Source: Hypomesus transpacificus
Taxonomy: Eukaryota > Chordata > Actinopteri > Osmeriformes > Osmeridae
NCBI RefSeq assembly: GCF_021917145.1
Contig: NC_061078.1
Location: forward strand, 9,685,604-9,749,603
Reading direction: 5' to 3'
Length of the DNA stretch: 64,000 nucleotides
The notes under the pieces are model-generated. The model did not search any database, had not been told where the DNA came from, and saw nothing but the letters and a program-made list of their open reading frames with translations. Positions 1 to 13,995 of the stretch are shown here, piece after piece. How positions within the stretch are numbered: the first letter of the stretch is position 1; every line of letters starts with the position of its first letter. Both the position numbers and the translations under genes were made by a program.

Positions 1-407
1 TTACAACCACCCTTTTGGGGTTTGAATACAAAATGCATTTGTACAACCAAGTAAATTACCACATCGATTTTTAATGGTTGTCGCTTTTCTATGTCTAAAT
101 AACCCAATATTGACCGGTAGTGAATAAATCGTCTATAGGCTACTATGTTTCAATTCCCAAGATCAATATAGTAACCTTGACTTGTAATATTTGAAGAGGA
201 ATTCACTTCAGCTGTCTATTTCAAGCACAAATCCTTAACTGACTTTCCTCTGTGTTTCTTCGTCCTCAGAATAAGTTAAAAGCCTACAAAAAAGGAACAA
301 AATACATCCTAGTCACTGCTGTTGCATTCCCTGGTTCTTAGTTCTATGATTCGATCTCAGAATATATTTATATCAGTGTATACAACTCACGCACCAACAG
401 TTAAGGC

Positions 408-413
408 TTTATT
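408..413 (-). terminator. Probable polyadenylation signal of tp53i11
   Basis: TTTATT on the plus strand reads AATAAA on the gene strand, 144 bases past the tp53i11 stop. This predicts a short 3' UTR. The first 400 bases of the window hold nothing else recognisable. Confidence 0.45.
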
Positions 414-556
414 TGAGTCCCCCTAAAAGCTTGGTGCCCAAGGTGGACCCATATTAGTAGGTGAGTTTTCTGGGGTGCAACAAAACATAACACTGATCTT
501 GTTTGATGCTACATCTTTCCATCTACTCATCCACTGCATGTAGTACAAGGAGTCTT

Positions 557-3500
557 TCATATCTTCTTGAACTTGCGGCCAAGCTGATGGTAGTAAAGCA
601 GGGTGATGAGAAGGAATAGGACTTCACTGGTGAGGAGGAGAGATAGTGGGTTTGAAACCTGGTCAACCTCCAGGAGCGTGACAGACGTAACTGCAATGAT
701 ACACAGATGCACACACACAAATTTGTAATTTTGAGGTCATAGAATTTATTCAACCATCATCGATAATGAACTGCCAGAAACATTGTTTTGCCATTGAAAA
801 ATGAATGCAAAACATTAAACTAATATATCTAACGCAACTGTGTTAAAAAAATACTACACATTTACTTTGCTGGACATCCTACCTAAAACACCTTCCAAAA
901 CCTACTCTCAACATAGTAATGTTCTGCTCCACAACAAACAACATACTCCAATAAGAACAATACAATATCTACACACTCATTGAACCAACAGAGCTGACAG
1001 AATATGAATACATGTATTAAGCACCAGCACTAGAGGGCAGTATGTTCTTAGTCATTTTCAATCCCTTGGGCTTTTTGTCTGCGGCGCGAGATGTAACAGA
1101 GATTGATTTTCCACTGAAGTGTGGCTTTCAGTAATGCACGTGTGAGACAAGACTCATAGAGATAGCAAAGGCTTGTGTGTTCTCTCCAGTTCTTTTTTGT
1201 TCCAATCTCTCACTCACCTAGGAACTGGACAGCCAGGTAACTTGCTTCCGTTAGGAGGGTCCACTGGAGGATGGCCTTCTCTGCTGTGTACAGGCCATTC
1301 CACATGATTAAAGAGATACCTGTAGAGAGAGAGAGAGAGGGAGTTTTGTCTCTCTGGGGAGGCTTTGTGCATGTGTGTGTGTATTTTGTGTGTATATCTA
1401 TTCTGCCACTGTTACTAAAATGAAGCCATCACACAATAATCTTAAGAAAACCCAACAATTTACAGTCATTTTATTAAAATGGTCTCCACTCTGTCAAAAC
1501 TATTTAAGCATGTGAAGATAATTTGGTGTAAATGATAAGTGACTAAATGTAACCTTAAACAATATTATACTCCAATCAAGCAACCAGAGTTGGCAGCTGT
1601 TGCCAAACATAACTGGTACAACATCATAACAAGTAACCAGTACTTGGATTGGTCCACTCTGGGATTGTGAGTTAAAGTCCCCCTAGTTGATACAGTGTGC
1701 AATATAACTATGGCATCTTGAAATTATGTCTAAGTAGAACATGTATCCTAGAAATTGATAACAAAGCTTTGGTTACTAGACCGGGTCAGAAGTTCATTCC
1801 CATAAAGAGGGAGCTGGGAGTATGAGCTCTGTTGGAGTGCTTTAGATAAGCAGACATGCCCAGAGTGTGAATGTGTGTATTTATGGCTTCATACCCCCCA
1901 CACACACACACCATCTTGGGACAGAGAGCAAAGGAATTATATTTTTGCCCCTGCCTGGAGCCATCTGCTATTAAGGGATTATCCCTTCCTAGCACATAGA
2001 GGGGTTTCTTCCTGAACTTACCCCAATCAGGGGATCGTAAAGAGACAGTGTTCCTGTTTGAATACTCAAAACACTTCCTAAAAGACTAAAGCACCTCCAT
2101 TCTTCTTTCTCTACATGGATCTATCCTTTTAGATGATCTCAATGAAGCAATGTGGAAAGGATGCATTCCTAAGGTTTTCCTAAGGACCACAGATCCACAT
2201 TGCCACCTCATAGACCAGGATTGGGTGGTGGTGATTGTATGAATAGGACAGCTTGCTGTTGGGTTTACTTAAAATGGATATTTAGCATTGGAGCTAGAGT
2301 ATTCTCCTTGTTTTCAAGTGAATGTGTCAGGTTCCCTGAATAAGGGCTCTTATCATTCTCTCTGGAAGATGATGCACTGGTCTGCATGGAAATGTTTTGA
2401 GTACAATGATTACCATCAAATAGACTGACCATGAAGGCTTGGTTGAGATGGGGGTATTTGCACAGAGCTACCATTTATGGCCATGTGGAGAAAGGAGGAG
2501 GGCTGAAAGCTAATAGCCAAAAACACTTTTCATCCAACACAATATCATTGTTTCCTAAAAGCATTTGGACATTCGGTCAACAAAAGGTTGTTTCAGACTC
2601 AAACTCAATACTAGTTTACCATAAAATATGCATTAACCTTGGTAGCTTACACTCCAACATACCATGTACAGTTAATGGTAACACTATTAATTTACACACA
2701 TCTATACACCTATACTCCCCATATATATTTCTTACTCATATTGTATATACATACTGTAGGGTTTGATGATCGTATGTATATAGTATATTGTTGTTATGAG
2801 TCCTTACTGAGAAGTGCTCCACCATAGAGTCGAATGGAGACCTGGGTGGTGGTGAGCTCAAACACAAACTCATAGAGCTGACTGGGGAGTACCAATGCCT
2901 GAAGGAGACAGAAAGGCAATCATGTCATTTTTAGGACTTTAGTTGAATTATAAGTACTAGTAATCAACAGAGTATGGCTAGGTGACTAGTTCACTTCTGA
3001 ATGGTACTTACTATCAAGGCCATGCTTGTGAACAGCACAGCGGATACGAGAATCCATACCCTGGTGGAAATACAAACAAGATATATTGATTAGAAACACC
3101 CCCACAGCTGCTCTGCAAAGAAAAGTTCCAATCAGTAACAAAGACATGAAATTGAATTGCAACTAAGTCTTTATACTCTCGAGGGTGTCGTTGAACTGAT
3201 TGGAGAAAGTGATGCTATCAGTAAGTGGACAGGAATTATCGTTTTGTTTCTTACCGTAGACCTATTGGCTCTCGTACCGCAAACTTCATTTCGTTGCCAA
3301 GCATTTGGCTGATCTGGAATATTAAAGCAAGGCACAACTACTTAGAAAAGAGAAAAGGAGCTTCTCAATCAAGTATAGCAATGCAAGACTCCATAACCAA
3401 ATAACTTTTGGTGTGTACAACTGTACATCTGAGAGGCACAGAGTAACAATTATGTTGACCAATGAAAACGTTGGCAGGCTGTATTAACATTTGAGAAGCC

Positions 3501-5167
3501 ACCCATAATTTAATTAGCAGCAAACTGAAGGGAATGATCTGACCCTACTTTTGGGTGGTTTGAGTGTCCCAGTCCTGAAAGGCCTCAACACAGACGATGG
3601 ATTATGCTCCAAAGCAACAAAGATTTTGTGATACAGAGACTCTGCCAGCATGGAATAGCGTACAAACAAGGCATTTAAAAAGTACTTCTAGCAAGGGGCC
3701 ACAAGCTTGATTATAAATGAAAGGTGAAAATATATTTTATGGGAAAAGTTGAGTGGGGTTTTGATTCATGGACAACTCCTTTTTGGCCAGAGAAACAGCC
3801 ATAACCAGCCACCGCTACTTAACAGTGCTCACTTTGTTTCAGAGATGACTGATTGAATCTTGCTGGTTAACAAGAAGTGCAGGTAAGAATGATACTGTTG
3901 GTAGAGATGATCGTGTGTGGTGTTCTCTCTCTGACTCTCCCTAACACATACATCGAGGCACAGGCATCAAGGCTGAAAATGGGCTATGGTGAATAAAGCT
4001 CACGTACTTGTACTCGTACACGTAAAAATACCCCCGATACCAAAGACCGATACCTCAATGGTAATTATGCCCTTTGAAGGTTATGATAAGCACATCAAAA
4101 TAATACTTTTTTCATTCGAGTAATAATAAAGAAGCTGTCCTACATTCATTAGTCTCACTGTGTGGTTCTTGGAAAATTGCCACATTCCCCCCAAAAAAAT
4201 TTATCGGTATCGGTGAGTTCCAGAAAAAAAAAACATATTACTCAACTCTTAAAAAATGGTAGCGGTGCATCCCTAGTGAATATTCAGTCTCTGTCTGTTA
4301 CTTCCTGCCATCATCTCCACCCACTTTAAGTCCTATTCCTTTCCTTTGAATTATCCACTGGTGGATAATAAAATAAAATAAAATATTTTCCTTCTCAACA
4401 GGGCAAATAATATTCTACTCATATTTTCGTCAATCCTATTTCCTCTCTAATGGTTATTACCATATCCTGCCAGTCCAAATTAGGTGCAAATGTCGTCCTC
4501 ACACAGTCACTATTTTATGTACTGTAACCTCAACAATAGTTGGAGCTTTCAGATAAAAGTGTAACGAGAACTGCATATCCTTTATGAATTTGATCAGTAC
4601 AAACCTTTGGAACTCAAAACAAATACCAATCCTAGATTGGAGGTACTCAAAATACTAATATATATATCAGTAAATTAGTCCAAAATATGAATCTGTTTGC
4701 ACACATTTTCTGGTATAGTTACTTAAAACAGTGTTTGGGCATTGAAGTTGTTCAGGTACACTTTTGACATTACATTTTCAAATCATGTTGTAATATTTTT
4801 CACATGTACTCTCAGTTTAGTATCATCATCCACCAATATATAAATCAAATTGGTTTACAATATAAATCATATTTAGATTTAGACAATTATTACAAAATAA
4901 ACCTAAGAGAAATATTAAAAGGTGATTGTGAACAACTTTTCCCACTTTCTACTGTCAATTCTAAAGTTTCCCAATCAGCAAGTTCCTAATGTTGTACAAA
5001 TAAATAAAATGTAATGTTTAGTTATGGATGTCCCTCACCTTAGACCTGTGGATCTCACCATCATCATCTTCGCCTCCAACACCCAGGACCTTGCGGGTCT
5101 TCAGTCGACTGACGAGGTCCGTCTGACTGTGCTTCTTCATGAGGGGAGGGTGATGTTTGTTGTTCAT
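557..5167 (-). CDS. tp53i11: tp53i11: tumor protein p53-inducible protein 11, six coding exons
   Basis: Coding exons in transcript order: 5039-5167, 3255-3313, 3012-3060, 2808-2898, 1218-1319 and 557-690. All introns are GT-AG with matching phases, giving 187 residues (the human protein is about 189). The N-terminus reads [20 protein letters not shown] and continues with the family's charged [13 protein letters not shown] stretch. Hydrophobic membrane segments lie at about residues 64-82, 104-118, 128-146 and 160-178, and the tail is GRKFKKI, like the basic tail of the mammalian protein. The start is the only ATG in the first coding exon that gives the family N-terminus; the 5' UTR part of that exon reaches 5193. 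TP53I11 is a small p53-induced multipass membrane protein of poorly defined biochemical role. A polyadenylation signal lies about 145 bases past the stop. Identification rests on recalled similarity along the whole length. Confidence 0.93.
4003..4276 (+). mobile_element. Fossil hAT-like non-autonomous DNA transposon fragment
   Basis: The right end reads GGTAGCGGTGCATCCCTAG, a degraded form of the TATCGGTGCATCCCTA terminus common in fish hAT-type MITEs. Further GGTATCGGTG and CCGATACC blocks lie inside. The left terminus is not recognisable, so the copy is probably truncated. No transposase is present. Confidence 0.5.
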
Positions 5168-8100
5168 GGTAGTGAGGAAAATACCTTGGGTTCCTAAAAT
5201 GCAAACATAAAGAGATGGTTTAAAGGATTGATTTAGTTGTATATCGCTGCTGTTTTGAAAAAGTAATGCAACACTGACCACCCACGCCTGGGGAAAAGTA
5301 AACACTATCTTTGTGGTTACTGTTTAAAATGCAAACATGGGCCACAGAAAAAGTCCATATTGAATGAGACAAGAAACAAAACCAGAAACCCTTAAATTAC
5401 TGTTTCCTCTCTACTATGCCTCTCTCGCTGCTTTCGTTCATCTTCATGGACAAGATTTACACAGGTAAATATCTTTATTTGGATTTCGCCTTCACCTTCA
5501 AAATCAAACACACGTAAAACATAGCAGGAGATTTCCACATCACGTGTTATAGCTGCTGTCTAAGCATATACGTTTCCCCTCCAGAGGCATAAACTACAAC
5601 TGCAGTATGCTGATTATATGCATCCTGAATCCTAAACTACCAGTATCTTTTCATTATCCAAATCTATTACTATGCCATACATTTCTCTTTGGCAAATAAC
5701 GTCAGCCTTGATAATAGTGCGTAGACTCTGAGTGAATTCAACATTTCAATAAGAAGTAATTATGCCATCCTTAATTGACAGACCAGTGAAAAGCCTCCTC
5801 TGCACACACAGTATGTGGTCCTTTATCTACGTTAGATTTGAATTGATGTGGGTGGATGTATTATCTATACATCAAAAGGGTCCATTTAGCCAGGTCAATG
5901 TTGAAGCAACTTCCAGGTTTTAAAGGTCATCTGCTTATAGACTGGGAGATCAATGGACAATTATGAATGGGAAACAGGTACTGGGTTCAATGTTTGTGAT
6001 GCTTTTTCTTTTTCTCTATGAGTAAACCTTGGCAACCATGTTGTCTTCACCGTGTTTGAGAAGGAGATAACTGCACTTGTACAACACCAGGTCTTCCCTT
6101 TATTTACATTATTGCCGGTAACAGCTTAATGTTGGCATATTGTTGATTGCAGGAGGCCAGAGATGGAGCAAACTAAGGTGCAAAAAAACTAGCCTTTTTG
6201 AAATGGAAGAAAATGGAAATATAGATGCTATCAGACTAGTCGACTTGATTGTTTACTTTAATGTGAAGTCACTTAGTAATTTTAGTTTTTGATCTCCATT
6301 TGATGGGAATCCAAATGAACCAATAGAAAGTCAATTAAAGCATTTAGCCCACTAATGATTTTCCTTTCATGAAAAAGATTTTACAGCCCGAGATGTGACA
6401 AATACTTGTTTATTTGCCTTATCCTCCATCGTAATGACCACTATAAAATACTTTTTGAACAAGGTTGCTAAGCTACAACAACAGTTTTATGCAGACATGC
6501 TGATTTAGATTCCTTATATGGTCAATATGGCTTTTTTTCAAAGATGAAAACTTCATAAACCTAACAGATATCTGGACCATAGCCAATAAACAATAACTGG
6601 TGCATTCACAAGCAGCTCCAAACTTCTATTCCATTTTTTGCTATTTTCCTAATTTAGTCTACTATTTTGGAAAATGTTCTTATATTCCTCGACACCTTCG
6701 ACTGTCTCTGTTGCTTTCTGTTGCTCTTAAAAAGAAGAAATATCTCTCGACAACACCAACACCATGAATACTGAACCCATTCTACCATAGTACACTCCTT
6801 ACTAATATCCACCACCTATATACTGACTCCAAAAATGAGTCCAGCAGTAACCCTTGTGCAACTAGCCTCCATCCTCAAAGATCAGTAAGACTGATCATGG
6901 TCATCTGGTCATAAGGCGAAGGGTTACTAGTACCCACATGGCACCAGAGCATAAAAACAACACTTCACCCAGGATTCACACTGGCATAATGGGACCCTTC
7001 ACCCAGAGTAAACAGCTTGGCAGTCATTTGGTCTTTAGTTTTCCTTCGACCTGCAAAAATTTGACCATGTCTAGCGTATTAAGATCCTCTTTAAAACACC
7101 GGACCTCTTTAATGTATAAAGCCTCTCTGTGTTGTTTGATGGCAGGAGAGCCATTAAGAACATGCTTATTGTACTGAAAACGGTGCATGATTCTCTGACC
7201 ACTCTTGTGTCCGACATCAATCCCCCAAACCCTACCCCACACACTAGAGCACCATGGCAACAGTTTCCACTCTACAGAAAGGTCAGTGTTGATCTGGGTG
7301 GATTCGGGGACATGCATATTGCATGGGCTGAGGAAGCAGATGGATTATATGAATTCTACCGGGGTGACACTGTTTGGAAAGCAGGCGAGAAGCTTAGTTT
7401 CATATGTGTTCAGCAGAGGAAACACACAGAGCCAAAGGGCAAATTTGCTGTGAATAATCAAGAATGTCACCAGACATTGCTCACCAGATTTTATCCAGCA
7501 AAACAAAACAAAAAATATTATCAGAGTACAATTTGTTTGACACTCTAAACCTTACAAATGGGCTACGGGAAGCAGGGGGTGGGGGCATAAATGTTATTAT
7601 TTAAGGAGGGTTGTTTCGATTCAAAGTCGTTTATTTCACCAAACAGTCCAGTTCCATCTACCGAATCCCAACCAACTTCTCATTGAAAATCGGGGGAGTG
7701 TTATGTTAGATTATTGCATAAGGTCAGCCCATCATGTTGTTTCTTTTTCAAATACAATGGCTCTGGAAGGCTAGCATGCAATGAGAGAGACATGCTCAAA
7801 CCACAGAGCATTTCACCTTTATTATTATTATTACGTTATTATTAAGGCCTGTCCCTGTGACTGACATACATTATTAAAAAACATTAATGGAGATTTTATT
7901 AATTATAAAGCTGCCCATTTCTTTTGGATTTTGGTTGACTTATATTTACCTATATGAGACTCTACATAGGTGACAGAGTACTTCTCATTCAAAATAATGC
8001 TCACTCAGACTACATAAAAGAAGCTGATTACATCTGTGGAATTACTGCTAATAAAACAGAAACATTACGTCGAAGCCCAATAAGCACAACTATTACATGC

Positions 8101-8344
8101 TCAGTGCAGGCAAGTCTAATGGTGTTAGACACTGACACAGGGCTGGTCCAGGGGAAGTAATGCTCAGGTCTACAGGGACCACGGGCGAGGGAAAACTGTG
8201 CTGACACCATTCTCGGTGTCTGTGTCTCAAAGGCGATTCATCTGCTCACACCTGACAACCACTGCACAAAGACACACATGCACTACATGCTAGTTTCCTC
8301 AAGGATCACAATGACTCTTGCTTAGAGACTTGTTGCTCTTGTTG

Positions 8345-8680
8345 GTTAGTGGTAACTGATTTAAACTGTTTATTCGCTGCAAAATATTCTATTTTAGTTT
8401 ATCTTATTTTAGTTTTACTGCTGCTTGCTTTTTTTACAGGTATACTTGCACTTAGAGATTCATGTTGTTTAATTGTAACTTGCTTAACTACATGCTCTTA
8501 TGGTTCTTCCCTTTGGCACTTATTTTTGGGTTGTTCACAATGTGTGCTTCTTGTTTTGGCTACCCGCAATGCTTTGGGGCTATCTTGTTGTTATTATCAG
8601 TGACCTATGCTCTTTATAAAGTTCTCTCTTGGAAGTCGCTTTGGATAAAAGCGTTTGCTAAATGAATAAATGTAAATGCA
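8345..8680 (+). mobile_element. L2-type retroposon 3' end (LINE tail or SINE)
   Basis: The segment ends in GTCGCTTTGGATAAAAGCG then TTTGCTAAATGAATAAATGTAAATG. This is the conserved 3' tail shared by many fish L2-clade LINEs and the SINEs they mobilise. The T- and C-rich sequence before it resembles an L2 3' UTR. Open frames across it (for example 8349-8603) are probably chance reads of this repeat. No reverse transcriptase sequence is present, so it is a 5'-truncated copy. Confidence 0.6.
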
Positions 8681-10496
8681 ACACACATTTCAAAATGTCC
8701 CCCTCAAGCTAAATTGATTCATTATTTCTTAACATACATATCTGTCATTAGGAAATAAACTCGTCTGAGACATCGGGATTAAAGTATTGTATTGTCACTA
8801 CATGTTCCTATCACACATACAAATCTCAGCCCTACTGTTGATTACTCGTATACACTGAATCTGTTGTTTGTCAACACTTGGTAAGAAAAAACTGCTGTTG
8901 TATTATTATTATCATTATTATCTCTTAAAATAAAGATTTCCTAAATAAGGGATAGTCATTTATGTATGGCAAATTTAAACAATCTTTTATCGATTTGAGT
9001 ACATTTTCTTTAACTCCATATTTGAGATTTCTGTTCAAAATGTAGATTTTGTTCCATCTTATAGGCTGTGCTTATTGCTGTTTAACAGTAAATGTTTGTC
9101 TAAATTGACCAAAAACATAATAAAGGCAATAATCGGTTCGTCCTCTTGATTCCTAGTTTCTCAAACATGGCATAACCTACAGAGCAGATTCTATTAAAAA
9201 ATGATTCTCAGCATCTATTTTCCCATAGCCATTTATTGCTGGCAGGTAAGATGAGTTTAGATCTCTCTTGTCTCAACAGTGTTGACTGAACAGATGAGTT
9301 GGGGTTAGGGGGGAAGGAAAGGCTCCGGATACAGCTCTCACAAGAAGACAAATTGTCAGATAAATTGATCATTCTCTATCCAGCAGGGGCCCCACATGCG
9401 AAACAACAGGATAACGCTGTCTAATAGCACCTTTTTAAATCAGCAGAGACACTGCAATGTCCAGGGCTTTAAAAAGAGAAGCCCGGACTGGCCTTGGACA
9501 CCTGGGAATGGTGCCTGCAACTCGACCAGGCTTTATGAGGCTTGATTAGAATGGCGAGTCAGTTGACAAATGTGTCTTGATGTAGTCCTGTACATTTGTA
9601 TATAACATAATAAATACATTTGCCATCTGCAATTACAGTCACAAAACATGTTCTATAGTTGCTAAGAGAAATACCCAAAGTTCCTTCATTATTATTGAAA
9701 AGAGACCCTTTCTCCCATCCCTCTGTGAATGACTTTGTGCCAGCTGCCTCCAGCTGTAATCCCTTTCTACAATTTTATCTTATGTTGCAAATTTCTTTTC
9801 CAGTAATTCATGGTTTTTGGGTATAAATATGCCTACAATATTGCCTTGAACACCCTCATTTAATAACATCCCATCTTTAACGACCACACTTTTCAATCTA
9901 CTTCTAATCTTCTTCACTGTATTATACCCTCTTCATATTGATGGCTCTGAGAGGTTCACTTAAATCAGCCACTACAAATAACCATCCAACCTCCAAGACA
10001 AGCAGGAAAGTTTTTTTTACCTGTATAATGAAAACCTTTTCCCCTGACAAATTGATAGGAGAAAACCTGTCAACTTTACTCACCATCTCTAACTTTTGGC
10101 ACAGCTCTCAGAGATGTATTATATTCCAAACTATGGTGGTAGATGTCCCAGAGTCTAGTCAACTCATCAGGACACAGACAGACACTGCTCTACTCTGAAA
10201 CTATGCATTGGTTCAGTGACCTTGGGTATGAAAGAGTCAATGTTGGGGAAAAATCCATTGTTTTAAATGGAGGAACAACCACCCGAGGGCTCCAGCTCAA
10301 ACAGGCCATGGCTTTGCAGCCTTTTTAGGTTAAGTTAGGAACTGAAGGCTGGAGTTACACTGAAGCTTGCTCTTAGTTAAGCTAATGTTATGAATTCTCT
10401 CCACTTGCGTCTCAGATCTCTCACACTACACCAAAGTTTATGTCTGGTCAGCTAACAACACATACTGTATACAAGCGAGACAATTCCTGAGAATTA

Positions 10497-10534
10497 CTTA
10501 TGATATGGAATTGTCCTCAATTCCATATCATAAG
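10497..10534. repeat. Perfect 17-bp inverted repeat with a 4-base loop
   Basis: CTTATGATATGGAATTG (10497-10513), loop TCCT, then the exact reverse complement (10518-10534). There are no mismatches. It lies in the tp53i11 first intron. It could be a hairpin core of a small MITE or a chance palindrome; it is short for a microRNA precursor. Confidence 0.75.
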
Positions 10535-12179
10535 AGTAGGTTAAAGATATAGCCCAATGTGCACATATTTCCAATCTCCTCATATCTTCACACCTACGTA
10601 TAGGTCTTGATTTAAAATGAAGACTTGTATGTTTCGGACATTTGTTGAAGTGGAGGCAGCATGTGTAATTTCTTTGCACTAAGGAGTCAATCAATGTTAA
10701 TTGACTAGAAATTATTGACCAGCCCAACTCATGCTGGGCAGAGTAATTAGTGCTTTTAGGGATGAGCGCACGGACTAACCACTGTTCCTCACCATGGAAC
10801 ATTTCAGTAGATCAATAATTTCACCGTTTCACCAGAACAAATCACTCAAGCATCCAATAGGAGAGTGCATTACTAAACACATAACAAATAAATATTATTG
10901 GCCATCACCACAAAAATAACTACATGTTGGCACATGAGTGTAGGTTTAAATGCATCATATAACAAGCTACTGAGTGATCTTTAATCCAGGCTAAGGATTA
11001 ATTTGAGTCGAATGTGTACTTTTGTCCAATAGTTGATAGATCAAGAAAGGCCAAATAACTAGTTTATTTTGTATTTATTGAAACAATTTTCCAATTACAA
11101 ATGATCTAAACATCCCATTAACTGAATGCTTTTGAAATGTGCTAAATAGTTCCGACCCACTCTTTCAGCCAATGTTCCCAGGGAGGTGACTTTAAATAAC
11201 TGTATCAAGTTTCTTCATATCAATCTTTCTACTCTTACATCTGATCTGGGACATTCCTGACACATTAAACAAATTGAATACTGGTTACTCACAATATCCA
11301 AAAGGTTATGGAAATGCCCTTTGTCAGATATTCCATGGGAGTAAGCAGGTTTGGGTCACCTCCATGACTGATGACTGAAACACAGACTCTGCTTCATGTG
11401 CAGGTGTTAAGTGCATATAGACACCCACGCCATACACTCACAGTGAGCAATAAGAAAACAGTAAGCCCATCACATGTCCTGCTAGGGGAGGAATCACCAC
11501 AATAATTGTTTTCTATTTCCCCTGTAAGGACACATCACCTCAGAGCCTCCACAACTCTAGAAAACACACAAACAACATTCTTAAGCGTGTTTATTGCTTG
11601 TAAATAACAAGAATACAGTTTATTATATTACAACAAGCCCTCATGCCACACGCACACTCTCTTCTTTTAGTTGTCATATCAGGTCTGAATAACAGGTCCG
11701 ACAAGCACCACCAACATGATGGAAGCCATGACGATTCATCTGATAACATGGACATGAGAGAGAGTGATAGAACAGAGCTCCACAGGAGACAGGCCAGGGA
11801 AATGATTGTGACGGAGAAGTCACAATTCTACAAGAACAATATTGACTAAACAGCAACAAAACACATATTTTTTATGCTAAAGACGAAATTATCATAATGG
11901 GTATGAGCTTGTTTTGTTCTCTTGAACTGTAAGTGTCATACATTTTCCAAATACCTATTTTGTGCAATGAAAATAGCATTCTGCACCATCTGTAACTTTT
12001 AATTAACTTTACTGAATGTGATTAGAGAATGCTGCTGAGAATGCAACCCTTTTGCATACTGCCTGACTTTGTGAATAATACAGTAAACAACTGATCCTCA
12101 TTTTACCCATTCAGACAGGCTGTTCAATGAAAAGCCAGGGTGGAAAGAAGATGGACTTCTTAAAATTGTCCCCAGATCC

Positions 12180-12275
12180 AAGTGAGAGAGAGAAACAAAG
12201 AGTGAGAGCCAAACAGTGAGATAACATGAGAGAACGTGAGAGAACATGAGAGAATGTGAGAAATAGAGAGAGAGA
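12180..12275. repeat. GAGA-rich stretch with a short AACATGAGAG-type minisatellite
   Basis: About four copies of a 10-base unit AACRTGAGAG run head to tail around 12222-12262, flanked by GAGAGA runs. Simple-sequence DNA in the tp53i11 intron. Confidence 0.65.
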
Positions 12276-13978
12276 CACAGGCACTCTGTTCCCTGGTGGT
12301 ACACAACAGCTTCACATCCATGGGAAATCAGGCAAGTCAATGACAAGGAAATCAGGCATTTGACTCGAACCTTTAACTAACACTCCCCACCAAGTTCCTC
12401 CATCTCAACGGAGTGAATGTGCAAAGGACCTTTTGTGACTTCTCAAATCAGAATTACATCAGAATCAAGACCAGAATCACATAAAATCTTATCAGATACA
12501 ATTGGCTACTGTGAACATGGATTTCTTGCAACATACATAATACTATTAAAACACATATCACTTTTACTCCCATTTTAAAACATAACCGTTACCAAAGGGT
12601 TAGGCAAATAAGATCCCTATTAAAATGATCTTACATTGTAACTGGCAAACTGCCTCTAACTTGACGATAACAAAGAGGGAGACCATCTGGATGTGTAAAA
12701 CTGAGAGGGCAAAATTGCAGGTCAAGTTCAGTCATGAGTCATCTCAAATCCCATATCCCAATCTGCATGGGCTGAAACAGAAGCCCAGACAAAGAGCTGT
12801 GTTTGTGATTCTCTACCAGTGGATTTCAGAAGGTAAAAACAAGACAGGTTAGTTACTTTAAGGCTCATGTTGATCTTGTGAAGACTACTGTTTAATATGT
12901 TATGTGTTTTGTTAAATCGATGGGATTTCAATGTCCTGTTATTCAAGAAACATCTTAGAAGACCAACACAACAGGAGTGCAGTTTCTTAAGCTTCAAAGG
13001 CAAGTGTTGCAGACATATTGACATACAAATAAGTCTTCAGACGGACCATGGACCTTCCTAAAAAGAAAACATCAATATTATAATATTAAACATCAATATT
13101 CATCATTTCACATCAATATGCTATTCGTGTTGGCATGTGGGTTCACTACCCTTGAAATGTACTTCAGAGAATGATTCAAGCATTGAAAAAAACAAGCCAT
13201 CAACTCATTAAAAGTTCAAAAACATACAAATGTCATACAAATGCCTCAGAGACAGTGAAAATAATACCTATCTTTTCCTATCTTTACCTATCTGTCATTT
13301 GAAACTGGCTACTCTGTGAACAGAAATTCATTTATTTATAAAACTATTAGGTTGTCTCCCTGGCAGGCCATTGGCTGGAAACAGCTTGACCTCAGCTCGA
13401 TCACACACCAGAACATGTGGAGCCATGCCAGACCCTGTCAATTGTCCCCGTATTTGGAAAAACAGCATTCCTCTAAGTGCATTATTCTTAAGGCAGACGT
13501 GATGGAGGATAGATTGCCTGCCTTTGAGTCTGTTTCTCTCCTCAGCAGTTATTGTACTCATCAACTGCAAGAGGAATCATTCCCGATACCAGAGCTACTC
13601 TGGGGCCACTTCAATATGGTGAGAGTGGGGGAGGGGACATCCTTTATGTTTGGTACAAAGCTATGGAAAACACTCATAAGGCTTATAAGCATGTAACTGA
13701 AATATGCTCCCCATACATTCCACATAACAGAGCAACAAAGGCACCACTAGCTATGGTGAGCTTTGATTAGTGCATTTGTGAGCAGCACAAACCCAAATGC
13801 ATTAGCTGTAGGAGCACAGTCCGATGGCTGCAGAATAGCAGCTAGTGAACTACCATCAAACCCCAAGGCACACTATAAAGAGACATTAAAGCTCTATTTA
13901 CAGCCATGTAAAGGCATCTGTATAAGATGAGCCCACATGAAGGTGCTGATCAGCTGAGTTGAGGTGGAGCCCTCAGTT

Positions 13979-13995
13979 GGGGGGGGGGGGGGGGG
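13979..13995. repeat. G17 homopolymer
   Basis: Uninterrupted run of seventeen G on the plus strand. Assembly length at such runs is often uncertain. Confidence 0.85.

Noticed and set aside
7129-7548. 139-residue open frame on the plus strand in the tp53i11 intron
   Set aside because: No family motif, overlapping frames on both strands, no convincing splice sites or promoter; consistent with chance in 10 kb of intron.
8349-8665. Hydrophobic cysteine-rich frames that look like membrane peptides
   Set aside because: They lie within an L2-type retroposon tail rich in T; both frames end in the repeat's conserved tail.
13316-13696. 126-residue plus-strand open frame
   Set aside because: No recognisable domain and mixed composition; overlapped by other frames of similar quality.
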